A DNA stretch of 36,529 nucleotides from a candidate division KSB1 bacterium (GCA_022566355.1 JADFJB010000035.1:1-36529), one strand, 5' to 3'. Shown: positions 15,523-24,180, numbered from the stretch's first letter. The notes: a model not told the origin generated them from the letters alone. Program-made: numbers and translations.

Positions 15523-15663
15523 TTATAAGATTTTAATTGGCAAGAGAAATTTTAACTCCCGTTCTAGTTCAGTATCCTCGGCTTTGTAAACAACACCCAT
15601 TCCACCTTCGCCGAGTTTGGAGAGGATTTTGTCCCGCCTGGGCGGGATGGTTTTGCCGATCAC
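15523..15663 (-). pseudogene. Ser/Thr kinase 5'-end remnant 1
   Basis: From GTG at 15663, 46 codons read VIGKTI, then an insert, then [20 protein letters not shown] and ELKFLLP before a TAA. This is the start of a kinase like the intact one (15660-18014), including the glycine-rich ATP loop, but nothing of the catalytic lobe follows. SHYK is replaced by PPRRDK through a GC-rich palindrome (15632-15647). The GTG overlaps the TGA of the intact gene (GTGA), as if two kinases were once coupled in tandem. 65 bases (15566-15630) match 17923-17987 with two mismatches. Confidence 0.75.
15632..15647. repeat. Short GC-rich palindrome
   Basis: TCCCGCCTGGGCGGGA has 7-base arms and stands out against AT-rich flanks. 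It replaces four conserved residues in kinase remnant 1, so it looks inserted. Similar short palindromes stand near 18322 and 18481. Confidence 0.65.
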
Positions 15664-18014
15664 TTATCCAACCCTACTTTTTTCACCAGTTCAATAAATC
15701 TCGGATCGGAACGAAGATTATCCCAAAATGGATCAACCTTAATGTAAGTCAGCCACACCGATCTTTGCTCAAGAGATAGTTTCAACAATTCCAGCGCTTT
15801 TTCTTTTTCTCCTAATCCTGCATAAATCATTGCCACATGGTAAGGAGAAACAACACGTTTTGATGAGAGTTTATCCATTTCAACCAGCGTTTTCTCGGCT
15901 TCCTCAATATTTCCTGAAATCCCATAAGTATAACCGAGCCCTGCTAATACATCTGGACTATCACTGAGTCGTAGCGCTTCTTTCATGTACTCAATGCCTT
16001 TAGCGGTCTGGTTTTTTAATACATAAGCTTTACCGATCCAATAATGGGTCAAATAAAAATCTTGATCCATACTTAGTGTTTTTTGTAGATGCTCCAGGGC
16101 GAGATCATACCGTCTGGCCGCAATGTAGGCATAGCCAAAAGTCGCGTTGATAATAAGTGAATGCGGGTCGACAGTCAACGCCTGCTTGAGCTCGGCAAAC
16201 CCTTCCTCAAAACGGCCACGGTAATACAATCCTAGGCCATACCAGTGATGGGCGGTTGCATAATTGGGATTCAATTCAATAGCGCGCCTAAAACTTTTAT
16301 CAGAGAGTTCCCATTCCCACTCAATTTGATATGCTGAGGCTAACGAGGTATGCGCTTCCGCCAGTTGCTCATCTATCTGAAGGGCTTTTAATGCAGCTGA
16401 TTTTGCTTTTGGGATGGCTTCTATGGCGGGCAAAACAGTGTAATATGGGAATAAACCATAACAGTCGGCCAAACCCGCATAAGCGGCGGCATAGTTTGGG
16501 TCTCTATCTATCGCTTGTTGAAAATACCCCAAAGCTGTTTTCAGTGCCTCGCCTGTCCGCTGATTCCAATAAAAACGGCCTTTTAAGTAGAGTTGATACG
16601 CTTCCCTATCTTCGGTATGCCGTTTGACCAATCTGCTCTTGTCATCGCTGCTCAGTTTCAACCGTAAGCTGGTTGAAATTTGCTCGGAAATGGCATCCTG
16701 AACTGCAAAAATATCATCCATCGTGCGATTATATTGCTCACCCCAAATCTGCGCTCCGTCCGAGACATCAACCAATTCGGCGTTGAGACGTAGAGCATTC
16801 CCTCGTTGAACTATCGCTCCCGTCAATACAGCTCGCACGTTTAGCTCCTCTCCCACCTGCTGTGCCGTCATATCTTTTCCTTTGAAACGAAAAACGGTGT
16901 TGCGAGCCATTACCCGTAGCTCCGGCAGTTGGGAAAGTTTAGTGATGAGGGTTTCGGTGATGCCGTCGCTCAGATATTCGATGTCGGGATCGTTGTTTGA
17001 GTTGACGAATGGAAGCACTGCGATGGAATCGATTGGCTGGCTGCGGGTGAGGAAATAGATGAGCCCGGCCGCGGTTACCAACACAGCAAGGATTGCAAGG
17101 CCATAGTAGGCAAAAGATTTATTAAACCGGTTTTGTTGTGGAGCTTTTTGCACGGGTTTAGATTGCGTCATACCCGTCTTCGAAAGTATTTCTTTTGTCT
17201 CTGATTCCTTCTTTAATTCGCTTAAGTCTGCAATTAGCTCGGCAGCCTGTTGATAGCGACCTGAAACATCCTTTTTGAGGCATTTGTTGATGATCCGTTC
17301 AAGTTCCATAGGAATACCGGTGCGCAAACCTGTGACTGGTTCAGGTTCCTCATTCAGAATGGAATAGGTGATGGCTTGTTCATAGTCACCTTTGAAAGGG
17401 TATTGACCTGTCAACATTTCATAGATCAAAACTCCTAATGAAAATATATCCGTCCGATTGTCAACCTCTTCGCCCCTGGTCTGTTCAGGTGACATATATG
17501 AGGCTGTTCCCAGGGTTGTTCCGGCTTTCGTGAGCTTTGTCTGACTACCTAACTTTGCCAACCCGAAGTCCATGATCTTGACTTCACCCCGATCGGTCAG
17601 CATTATATTGGCTGACTTGATGTCACGATGAACAACGCCGCCTTCGTGTGCTACCTGCAAACCTCTTGCTATTTCGGTGACAAGATTAAGGGCTTCATCA
17701 ATTGGCAGGAGGCCAGCTTCAATTTTATCCTTTAATTCCTTACCCTTGATGTATTCCATAACGATGAACATCTCATCATCGACTTCTTCAATACTATGAA
17801 TTGTAGCGATGCTGGAATGGTTCAGGCGAGCAGCAGCTTGCGCTTCAACTCTGAAACGTTTTCTTTCCTCACCATGCTTTGCTATATGTTGTGGCAGGAA
17901 TTTGATTGCTACTTCGCGTTTAAGTTCGGTGTCCTCGGCTTTGTAAACAACACCCATTCCACCTTCGCCGAGTTTGGAGAGGATTTTATAATGGGATATT
18001 GTTTGACCAATCAT
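15660..18014 (-). CDS. Transmembrane Ser/Thr protein kinase (PknB-like) with FlgO/TolB-like and TPR domains
   Basis: A 784-residue protein. Kinase domain 9-265: ATP loop GEGGMGVVY (16-24), Lys38, catalytic HRDIKSANIM (129-138) and DFG (149-151), all intact. A basic, Gln-rich linker precedes a TM helix near 302-323. Outside the membrane comes a domain starting SIAVLPFVNSNNDPD and LSDGITETLITKLSQLPEL (about 329-450), as in CadC- or FlgO-like signalling proteins, then multiple TPR units to the end (e.g. AYAGLADCYG, EAHTSLASAYQ, ATAHHWYGLGLY). It is a sensor kinase with a protein-binding exterior; ligand and targets are unknown. Start ATG at 18014. Remnants of related kinases lie on both sides. 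Such kinase-TPR genes form large families in many environmental lineages. Confidence 0.92.
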   Translation of the reverse strand: MIGQTISHYKILSKLGEGGMGVVYKAEDTELKREVAIKFLPQHIAKHGEERKRFRVEAQAAARLNHSSIATIHSIEEVDDEMFIVMEYIKGKELKDKIEAGLLPIDEALNLVTEIARGLQVAHEGGVVHRDIKSANIMLTDRGEVKIMDFGLAKLGSQTKLTKAGTTLGTASYMSPEQTRGEEVDNRTDIFSLGVLIYEMLTGQYPFKGDYEQAITYSILNEEPEPVTGLRTGIPMELERIINKCLKKDVSGRYQQAAELIADLSELKKESETKEILSKTGMTQSKPVQKAPQQNRFNKSFAYYGLAILAVLVTAAGLIYFLTRSQPIDSIAVLPFVNSNNDPDIEYLSDGITETLITKLSQLPELRVMARNTVFRFKGKDMTAQQVGEELNVRAVLTGAIVQRGNALRLNAELVDVSDGAQIWGEQYNRTMDDIFAVQDAISEQISTSLRLKLSSDDKSRLVKRHTEDREAYQLYLKGRFYWNQRTGEALKTALGYFQQAIDRDPNYAAAYAGLADCYGLFPYYTVLPAIEAIPKAKSAALKALQIDEQLAEAHTSLASAYQIEWEWELSDKSFRRAIELNPNYATAHHWYGLGLYYRGRFEEGFAELKQALTVDPHSLIINATFGYAYIAARRYDLALEHLQKTLSMDQDFYLTHYWIGKAYVLKNQTAKGIEYMKEALRLSDSPDVLAGLGYTYGISGNIEEAEKTLVEMDKLSSKRVVSPYHVAMIYAGLGEKEKALELLKLSLEQRSVWLTYIKVDPFWDNLRSDPRFIELVKKVGLDK

Positions 18015-18316
18015 TGTTCATTCCTATTGGGATTACCAAAGCTGAAAATATCGATGGAAATAATGCTAAACTAATCAATTATATCTATGTAGTCAAGGTG
18101 TTTTGATTCGTGAATATGGATAAGTTCTTCCCGTGGGGTTGATTTAATTCATCCGTCAAGCTGGCGTTCGATAATATTCGAAATTCAATCCAAGTAATAT
18201 TGGTTTTGATTGAATTCTTCAAACAAAAGTAAGAAATGAAAACATAATGTCTCCCAAAAAATCAAACACTACCGATTTTCAGAGACTTTTTCAATAAAAT
18301 ATCAGGCGGATAGAGT
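18015..18316. other. Non-coding gap upstream of the intact kinase
   Basis: AT-rich, without a supported frame. It presumably contains the kinase promoter. It may include unrecognisable remains of the deleted portion of kinase remnant 2, whose frame ends at 18317. Confidence 0.4.
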
Positions 18317-18454
18317 TTATCCCCCCAACGGGGGCAGGAACTTCAAGGCGACGAATCGGTCGAGTTTGGTGTCTTCGGCTTTATAGACGACACCCATCCC
18401 GCCTTCGCCTAACTTCTGTAGGATTTTGTAATGGAGAATTTTTTGTCCAATCAT
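18317..18454 (-). pseudogene. Ser/Thr kinase 5'-end remnant 2
   Basis: ATG at 18454 opens a 45-codon frame: [20 protein letters not shown], then [20 protein letters not shown], then PPLGG and TAA. It contains the ATP loop and the beta-3 lysine and stops immediately after, nearly where remnant 1 stops. The junction carries CCCCC-AAC-GGGGG (18322-18334). It is more diverged in nucleotide sequence from the intact gene than remnant 1, so it derives from a different paralogue. Confidence 0.75.
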
Positions 18455-18480
18455 AGTTGGGCTTCCTCAAGAAATAATGT

Positions 18481-18548
18481 CGGGACAGGTTCCCGTCTTC
18501 ACTGAGTTTTTCAAGGATTTTGTAATGTGAAATTGTTTTACCGATCAT
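18481..18548 (-). pseudogene. Ser/Thr kinase 5'-end remnant 3
   Basis: ATG at 18548 begins MIGKTISHYKILEKLSEDG, matching the first 19 residues of the intact kinase, then departs at CGGGACAGGTTCCCG (18481-18495), a palindrome with 5-base arms. The frame continues without kinase similarity into remnant 2. It is the shortest of the three remnants and lies furthest upstream. Confidence 0.65.
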
Positions 18549-18770
18549 GATATGTTTATCACAAGATAGTTTTTGATTTTATTCAGGAGATATTTTCTGG
18601 AACTACGATATTGCATATTACTAGTTGATAAGTCAAAAATCAATGATTTTCTTGGAAATTAGTTGAAAACTAGTGGTAAGAAAAGTTCTAAGAATAGGTA
18701 TATAAAAAGTGTAAGTAGAATCGTGTGCACTAAATGTCCCAATATGTCCATATTTGTCCCTCACCCTAGT
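18549..18770. other. Non-coding gap between kinase remnants and the tRNA terminator
   Basis: AT-rich with no supported gene. One curiosity is three TGTCC units at roughly ten-base spacing (around 18736-18760). No promoter could be assigned with confidence. Confidence 0.35.
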
Positions 18771-18798
18771 AAAAAAGGCTCGCCTTACGACGAACCTT
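18771..18798 (-). terminator. Rho-independent terminator of the initiator tRNA gene
   Basis: On the minus strand AAGGTTCG (18791-18798) pairs with CGAGCCTT (18775-18782), one T-G wobble, 8-base loop, followed by T residues through 18771. It lies 29 bases past the tRNA 3' end. Confidence 0.72.
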
Positions 18799-18827
18799 GC
18801 ATACTGTTTTTATTGAACTTACCTTAG

Positions 18828-18900
<73 letters not shown>

Positions 18901-18912
18901 ATGACGGTTAAT

Positions 18913-18940
18913 AATATAGGGTATTTTTCTGATTTGTCAA
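18913..18940 (-). promoter_or_regulatory. Promoter of the initiator tRNA gene
   Basis: TTGACA (18935-18940) and TATATT (18913-18918) are separated by 16 bases on the minus strand; the -10 box ends 12 bases before the mature tRNA 5' end. This near-consensus promoter suits a strongly expressed stable RNA. Confidence 0.72.
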
Positions 18941-18977
18941 GAGGATTACATTTTGCTTATCTTTTCCAATAAAATTC

Positions 18978-19823
18978 CTACAGCGTTATCATCAAATTAT
19001 CGATCAACCTGGTTTTTCCGATCCATACGGCAATAGCAATTAATATCTCACCCTGTAGAATAGCAACAGGTTTAAGCTGAGTCGTTTCAACGATTTCAAT
19101 ATAATCAATTTTGGCTGATGAAACCGATTCGATCATCTTCTCTAAAGTGGACTTTATCATTACTGCTCCTCTCTCGCCTGATTCGATGAGTTCTCTGGCT
19201 CGATTTAGAAATTGGTTCAAAATGAGCGCATCCTTTCTCTCAGATGCAGAAAGATAAATATTTCGTGAACTCATCGCCAAACCATCCTCTTCGCGGATAA
19301 TCGGGCCAATAATAATTTCAATGTCAAAATTGAGATCCCGAACCATTTGCTTAATCACAAAACATTGCTGGGCGTCTTTTTGCCCAAATACGGCAAAATG
19401 TGGTTTTACGATGTTAAATAACTTTGCTACGATTGTCGTTACTCCACGAAAATAAACCGGCCGCGATGCGCCACACATCAGCTCTGTAATCTGTTTCACA
19501 GATACGTAAGTACGATAAGGGTCCGAATAAATCTCATGTTCATTTGGATAAAAAAGGATGTCGCAGCCCCGCTCCTTTGCCAGGGTTTCATCCTGTACGA
19601 AATCCCGGGGATAAGCATCAAAATCCTCATTCGGATCAAATTGGGTCGGATTAACAAAAATGCTCATTACGGTCAGGTCTGAATTTTGCCGGGACAGATC
19701 CAATAAGGAAAGGTGCCCTTCATGCAAAAATCCCATTGTGGGAACGAAACCAATGCGTTTTCTTGCAAGGCGGCTTTGTTCTGCAACCCACTGCATTTCA
19801 TGGATTGTCTTAATGATTTTCAA
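18978..19823 (-). CDS. panC: Pantothenate synthetase
   Basis: A 281-residue enzyme of normal PanC length. It joins pantoate and beta-alanine using ATP, the last step of vitamin B5 synthesis, in the cytoplasm. Visible signatures are VPTMGFLHEGHLS with the His34-x-x-His37 nucleotidyl-transfer motif, SIFVNPTQFDPNEDF, FGQKDAQQ, and the AMSSRN loop equivalent to KMSKS. Start ATG at 19823 lies 17 bases after the DUF547 stop, so the two are likely co-transcribed; the combination has no obvious pathway logic. No panB or panD is in the window. Confidence 0.96.
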   Translation of the reverse strand: MKIIKTIHEMQWVAEQSRLARKRIGFVPTMGFLHEGHLSLLDLSRQNSDLTVMSIFVNPTQFDPNEDFDAYPRDFVQDETLAKERGCDILFYPNEHEIYSDPYRTYVSVKQITELMCGASRPVYFRGVTTIVAKLFNIVKPHFAVFGQKDAQQCFVIKQMVRDLNFDIEIIIGPIIREEDGLAMSSRNIYLSASERKDALILNQFLNRARELIESGERGAVMIKSTLEKMIESVSSAKIDYIEIVETTQLKPVAILQGEILIAIAVWIGKTRLIDNLMITL

Positions 19824-19840
19824 CGATCCCGGATACTTCC

Positions 19841-20590
19841 TTAACTTTTGCTTTTAACCACATTCAACGTCCAATCGTATTGAATGAAATTGATTGAAAA
19901 ATCATCAGGGATTTGCTCATCATGATATTTATTGATGAAATCGATAATCGTTTTTCCCTCTTCTGTAAAATCATCTTTGTACCACTTGAAGATTTCGGTC
20001 ACAAAAATTTTCTTTGACTTTTTATCAACTCGAACATTCTTTTCATTATTTAACGATTCCATGGATTTTTGCTTGAGCTGCTGATCCAAAGTCTCACCAA
20101 AAAAAGCGCTATCAATCAGAATCGGACATCCCATTGCTGCACATACAAGGGCAAAATGGATCCTGGCATCTTTAAATTTTGGTCGAATTATTTTATTTTC
20201 GATATCATTCAGGGTCAGTTTTTTATTTCCTACCGAATGCACTTGTTGATCAAAAAACCCCGATACATCCATGGGTGACTTTATTGGGTAGACTTCTACG
20301 ACTGAATGTAAAACAAGAATATTGTATGTATTTATCCAGAAAGCCAGCTCTTGATTCTTGCTGGAAAATTCCAGTGAATCAATTTTTGCCAGGTACCTTA
20401 TGACTTTGTCCAATTTGGCGCGATTTTTCTTGAGAGACGGATAATCAACCAATCCATCCCGAACATATTCTTTGAATATCTCATCGCTTTGCTGACTTAA
20501 ATCAGATGGAAGACCATCTGCGAGTAAAAAGCTCGCGCCTGAAAAATAAATCAGGGCAACAAGTACTAATCGGATTACAAATCTTACCAT
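19841..20590 (-). CDS. DUF547 family exported protein
   Basis: A 249-residue protein with an N-terminal signal peptide (hydrophobic about residues 4-23, likely cleaved near LLADG). The conserved DUF547 elements follow: ELAFWINTYNILVLHSVV, the GFFDQQVHSVGNKKLTLNDIE region, IHFALVCAAMGCP and a C-terminal YDWTLN. The fold is thought to be related to papain-like or transglutaminase-like enzymes; the Cys in CAAMGCP is a candidate functional residue, but no activity is established. It is expected in the periplasm. It follows the MsrP-like gene by 137 bases and precedes panC by 17. Confidence 0.9.
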   Translation of the reverse strand: MVRFVIRLVLVALIYFSGASFLLADGLPSDLSQQSDEIFKEYVRDGLVDYPSLKKNRAKLDKVIRYLAKIDSLEFSSKNQELAFWINTYNILVLHSVVEVYPIKSPMDVSGFFDQQVHSVGNKKLTLNDIENKIIRPKFKDARIHFALVCAAMGCPILIDSAFFGETLDQQLKQKSMESLNNEKNVRVDKKSKKIFVTEIFKWYKDDFTEEGKTIIDFINKYHDEQIPDDFSINFIQYDWTLNVVKSKS

Positions 20591-20647
20591 GACGGACCTT
20601 TAATTATGTTATAATTTCGGAAATTAGTCATTAGAATTTGCTTCGGA

Positions 20648-20666
20648 TTCCTGAACTTGTCAGGAA
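20648..20666. repeat. Short palindromic repeat, TTCCTGA-TCAGGAA type
   Basis: TTCCTGA (20648-20654) and TCAGGAA (20660-20666) flank a 5-base loop in the gap between the MsrP-like and DUF547 genes. No T-run follows, so it is more like a REP-type palindrome than a terminator. Confidence 0.5.
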
Positions 20667-20727
20667 CAGGTTTCGAATTTCTGATTTTATAGACTCGTTC
20701 AAATTATCCGTTTTAGGCGAAGGTTTT

Positions 20728-21705
20728 TTATGCCTTATACAAATGGCCAACATAGTCTTCATAGCCATTGTAGGGCCTGGTTGGAATTCTCTCACCCGTG
20801 TTAATGTCACGTTCAGTAGCCTGAGACCAACGGGGATGAGGAATTTTTGGATTTACATTCGAAGTAAAACCATATTCGCTGGGTGCAACCGTATTCCAGA
20901 ACGTAGCTGGTTGTTTTCTAACGAATTCGATCTTCACAATTGATTTTATGCTTTTGTAACCATATTTCCAGGGTGTGACAAGTCGAATCGGTGCCCCGTG
21001 TTGGGTGGGCATTGCATGTCCGTAAATTCCCGTGACCAGCATAGTCAATTCATTCGTCGCTTCTTCCATGGTGAGGGCTTCATAATACGGCCAGGGATAC
21101 CAGGATTGAGTTTTCTGGCCAATGGCTTGATCCGGTTTATTGAAGGTAACGAATCGGATAAATTTCGCCTTGGAAGTCGGCTCAACTTTATCGATCAGCG
21201 CTGTTAATGGGAACCCGGTCCAGGGGACAACCATCGACCATGCCTCAACACAGCGGTGACGATAAACACGCTCTTCAAATGGCATGGTTTTTAGCAAATC
21301 CTCTACATCGAACGTACCCCCTTTATTGACTAATCCTGAAACTTCAACTTGCCAGGGTTTGGTTTTGAATTTTTCTGCCAGTTTCCAAACGCGATCCTTA
21401 TCAGTCGTAAATTCATAAAAATTATTATAGGACGCCGGTATCTCTTCGCGGGCGATTTCCCGGTCTACCATGTATTTTGTATTTCTTTGCACCGGGTATA
21501 TGCCCTCGGCTTTGGGAATCGATCGCCAAACCGAGGCATCTTGTCCATGCGCTTGATTTCCAGTGCACCCATTCACTAACGCATAGGCGCCTAACCCCAA
21601 ACCACCCATCCGTTTCAAGAATTGCCTTCTGTTTGAGTAAACACTCTCCGGGGTGACATCACATTCGGGAATTTCCCAACCACTTTTTATTTTAATAAAT
21701 GCCAT
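20728..21705 (-). CDS. msrP: MsrP/YedY-like molybdopterin-dependent protein-methionine sulfoxide reductase
   Basis: A 325-residue periplasmic molybdoenzyme of the sulfite-oxidase fold. A Tat signal is present: SNRRQFLKRMGG with Arg26-Arg27, then a hydrophobic segment and a possible lipobox Cys47 (VNGC). Cys152 in RHRCVEAWSMVVPW is the expected molybdenum ligand, followed by GFPLTALI and the cofactor-contact segments YGHAMPTQHGAPIRLVTPWKYGYK. In E. coli this enzyme repairs oxidised methionines in envelope proteins with the heme membrane protein MsrQ; no msrQ is in the window. Length and C-terminus (PTRPYNGYEDYVGHLY) match the family. Regulation is not visible. Start ATG at 21705. Confidence 0.93.
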   Translation of the reverse strand: MAFIKIKSGWEIPECDVTPESVYSNRRQFLKRMGGLGLGAYALVNGCTGNQAHGQDASVWRSIPKAEGIYPVQRNTKYMVDREIAREEIPASYNNFYEFTTDKDRVWKLAEKFKTKPWQVEVSGLVNKGGTFDVEDLLKTMPFEERVYRHRCVEAWSMVVPWTGFPLTALIDKVEPTSKAKFIRFVTFNKPDQAIGQKTQSWYPWPYYEALTMEEATNELTMLVTGIYGHAMPTQHGAPIRLVTPWKYGYKSIKSIVKIEFVRKQPATFWNTVAPSEYGFTSNVNPKIPHPRWSQATERDINTGERIPTRPYNGYEDYVGHLYKA

Positions 21706-22458
21706 CTTTCACTCCTGGTTAGTACTTTTGTCAATTTCAGAATTTTAACAATTTTTGACTATTAATTCTTCCAAACACTATTTTAATTAAAACAATAGTT
21801 ATACTAAAAGTATCACGATTGATTATTATTTCTAAAATAAATTGTTTTTTAATAAATGAAAAATTAATACAAAAATCAAATCAGGTTCTCTGACTTAATT
21901 AATATTATTTTTGACTTTTGTATTTGGTAATTTAAATTTGAGTTCATTTTAAAAAGGTGGGATACCGATTCCATCGCTCTCATAAGTATTTGTTTTTATG
22001 TATAAATTTTTTTTAGAAAAGCGATTGAATCGGTTTTTAGAGTAAACTCAAATTTTAAATTATAAATATTTTAATTTTGGAATTATTCTCTTCTCACACC
22101 TAGTTAAACGATTCCTAATTATCATCGCAATATTCAATGACAACCAATGACATTATATAATCAGAATTTGACAATTCATTACTATTTTATTCTGAAACAC
22201 ACGTTATTTTGGAACCATTTCACTCGTTCCTCCAGAGACAGCACTGTGTATAACTAAAATTTTATTTTGCCAATGTTAAGGATTTTAATAATTGTTTTTT
22301 CATAAGATTTTGCCAAATAATCCCAATCGTACATAAAAAATCTATCTTTGATAAACTTTAAAAAAACCTTGCTACTTCTTATTTCCATGTTTACATTCAG
22401 TTAATTAGTGAATAATCAAAAACTAAATTGACAACATTCCAAATAAAGGAGAATTGTC
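21706..22458. other. Long AT-rich divergent intergenic region
   Basis: About 750 bases between the divergent MsrP-like and aminotransferase genes, without a supported reading frame. The only clear structure is the long inverted repeat 21929-22061. It must hold promoters for both genes, but AT richness makes individual boxes unreliable. Confidence 0.5.
21929..22061. repeat. Long imperfect inverted repeat in the divergent intergenic region
   Basis: The left arm 21929-21978 (AATTTAAATTTGAGTT at its outer end, CCGATTCCATCGCT at its inner end) pairs with the right arm 22020-22061 (AGCGATTGAATCGG inner, AACTCAAATTTTAAATT outer), with a few mismatches and one bulge, around a 41-base loop. The RNA or single-stranded DNA could form a hairpin of about 40 pairs. 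It may be a MITE-like remnant or a structured leader or ncRNA. Confidence 0.6.
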
Positions 22459-23760
22459 ATGGTAAATCGACGTGAATTCTTTGGGGCAGTTGGCAAACCC
22501 GCAGCTGCTGTTTTGGCGGTCGCCGTAATCGATCCATTCAAAATGACCCATGCATTGGAGGCTCTCGCTAATCATAAGGGAACCCCGGAAGACATTGCAA
22601 AGGATGAATCCTACTGGTTTGAAATCCAGCAAGGTTTTACGGTCGATAGAAGTATCGTCAATCTAAATAATGGTGGCGTGAGCCCCGCCACTAGCATAGT
22701 CCAGGAAGCCATGAAGAGACACCTGGATTATTCGAATACTGTGCCTGTTTATACCATGTGGCAAATCCTGGAACCCCAGCGGGAAGGCGTGCGGAAAAGA
22801 CTAGCCCGGGAATTTGCTTGTGATCCAGAAGAGATCGCCTTAACCCGAAATGCATCGGAAGGCTTGCAAATTTGTCAACTGGGATTTGATTTGAAAGCTG
22901 GCGATGAACTGCTGACGACCACCCAGGACTATGGCAGGATGATTAACACATGGAAACAACGCGAGCGTCGCGAAGGTCTTGTCATGAAACAATTCAAAAT
23001 TCCCGTTCCGGCAGAAGACCCCGATGAAATTGTGCGATTATTTGAGAAGAATATTACCTCAAAAACAAAAGTCATTTTGATGTGTCACATGATCAATTTA
23101 ACCGGCCAGATTTTGCCGGTCAAAAAAGTGGTGCAAATGGCCAGGAAAAAAGGGATCCCAGTAATCGTGGATGGCGCCCATGCATTTGCGCATTTCGATT
23201 TTAAACATGAAGATTTGGATTGCGATTATTATGCCACCAGTTTACATAAATGGTTGTGTGCACCTCATGGCACTGGCATGTTGTATGTCCGCAAAGATAA
23301 AATTGAGGGATTGTGGCCGATGATGGCTGCTCCGGAAAAGATGGATTCTGATATTCGCAAATTCGAAGAAATTGGTACTCACCCTGCCGCCAATTACCTG
23401 GCAATTGCCGAGGCATTGACATTTCACCAGGGCATTGGAGCCAAACGCAAAGAAGAAAGACTCCGTTACCTGCGCAACCGATGGGCTAACCAGCTTTTGA
23501 AACATGACCGGGTTCGACTAAATACCAGTTTGATGCCGGAATTTGCCTGTGGTTTGGCCAATGTCGATATCGAAGGACTGGACCCAGGTGCGTTAGCCAA
23601 ACATTTCTGGAATAAGTATAGGATCATTGTTACACCAATCAAGCATAAAGAATTCCAGGGCTTGCGAATAACTCCGAATGTGTACACGACTCTTGAGGAA
23701 ATTGATCGTTTTGTGGATGCAATGGAAAAAGTGATTAAAAACGGGTTGCCGAAAGCTTAG
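22459..23760 (+). CDS. Tat-exported class V aminotransferase-fold PLP enzyme (isopenicillin-N epimerase-like)
   Basis: A 433-residue fold-type I PLP protein. The N-terminus is a likely Tat signal (NRREFFGAV with Arg4-Arg5, then Ala/Val-rich), unusual for an aminotransferase. Core motifs are LNNGGVSPA (69-77), the cofactor phosphate segment RNASEG (130-135), Asp238 in VDGAHAF and the PLP lysine Lys264 in SLHKWLCAPHGTG. Relatives are annotated as isopenicillin-N epimerases or cysteine desulfurase-like enzymes; substrate cannot be inferred and beta-lactam synthesis is not implied. If exported by Tat, it would fold with PLP in the cytoplasm and act in the periplasm. Start ATG at 22459 follows AAGGAGA. 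It stands alone, divergent from the MsrP-like Tat substrate. Confidence 0.88.
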   Translation: MVNRREFFGAVGKPAAAVLAVAVIDPFKMTHALEALANHKGTPEDIAKDESYWFEIQQGFTVDRSIVNLNNGGVSPATSIVQEAMKRHLDYSNTVPVYTMWQILEPQREGVRKRLAREFACDPEEIALTRNASEGLQICQLGFDLKAGDELLTTTQDYGRMINTWKQRERREGLVMKQFKIPVPAEDPDEIVRLFEKNITSKTKVILMCHMINLTGQILPVKKVVQMARKKGIPVIVDGAHAFAHFDFKHEDLDCDYYATSLHKWLCAPHGTGMLYVRKDKIEGLWPMMAAPEKMDSDIRKFEEIGTHPAANYLAIAEALTFHQGIGAKRKEERLRYLRNRWANQLLKHDRVRLNTSLMPEFACGLANVDIEGLDPGALAKHFWNKYRIIVTPIKHKEFQGLRITPNVYTTLEEIDRFVDAMEKVIKNGLPKA

Positions 23761-24180
23761 TATTTAAAAACAGTATTACTGTAACCTATTAAAATTGTAA
23801 TTATCAATATTATTAAACCTCCGCTACCTCTCCTTAAACAAGGAGGGGAATTTCCTCCCTTTGATAAGAGGAGTTTAGGTGGGGTAATTGAGACAAACAA
23901 ATTACCACACATTCTATAGCTCCGTTTAAAAATACGTCACCGAATTTTATTAAACAGACCGCTTAGATAAATTATTTTGAGGGTGAATTGGTTTTTATGG
24001 CGAATTGCCGAAACCGTTTTTTCTTCACGTGTCATGGCAGATTTGTCTGATCATGTCGATCAGATTGAAGAAAGCCAAAATTCCAAAAATACAGCATAAA
24101 GAATTTTCTTATTTCTGACGAAATAAAATAAGAGAAAAGTATTTTTTTATGGAAGTTTAATATTTTTATGGATTAAAAAT
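23761..24180. other. Intergenic region with an interspersed repeat
   Basis: No supported gene in about 420 bases. It contains the C/G-rich repeat at 23815-23885 and otherwise AT-rich sequence leading to the RRM gene. No clear terminator follows the aminotransferase. Confidence 0.45.
23815..23885. repeat. CCTCC/GGAGG-rich interspersed repeat with nested hairpins
   Basis: About 70 bases with sharply higher GC than the flanks. An inner hairpin TCTCCTT-AAAC-AAGGAGG is followed by TTTCCTCCC and AAGAGGAG, and the outer ends (AAACCTCC, GGTGGGG) are partly complementary. The pattern resembles intergenic repeats scattered through many environmental genomes; only one copy is in this window, so multiplicity is inferred. 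Confidence 0.55.

Noticed and set aside
22459-23760. Beta-lactam biosynthesis gene
   Set aside because: Isopenicillin-N epimerase similarity is a generic family label; no other antibiotic synthesis gene is present.
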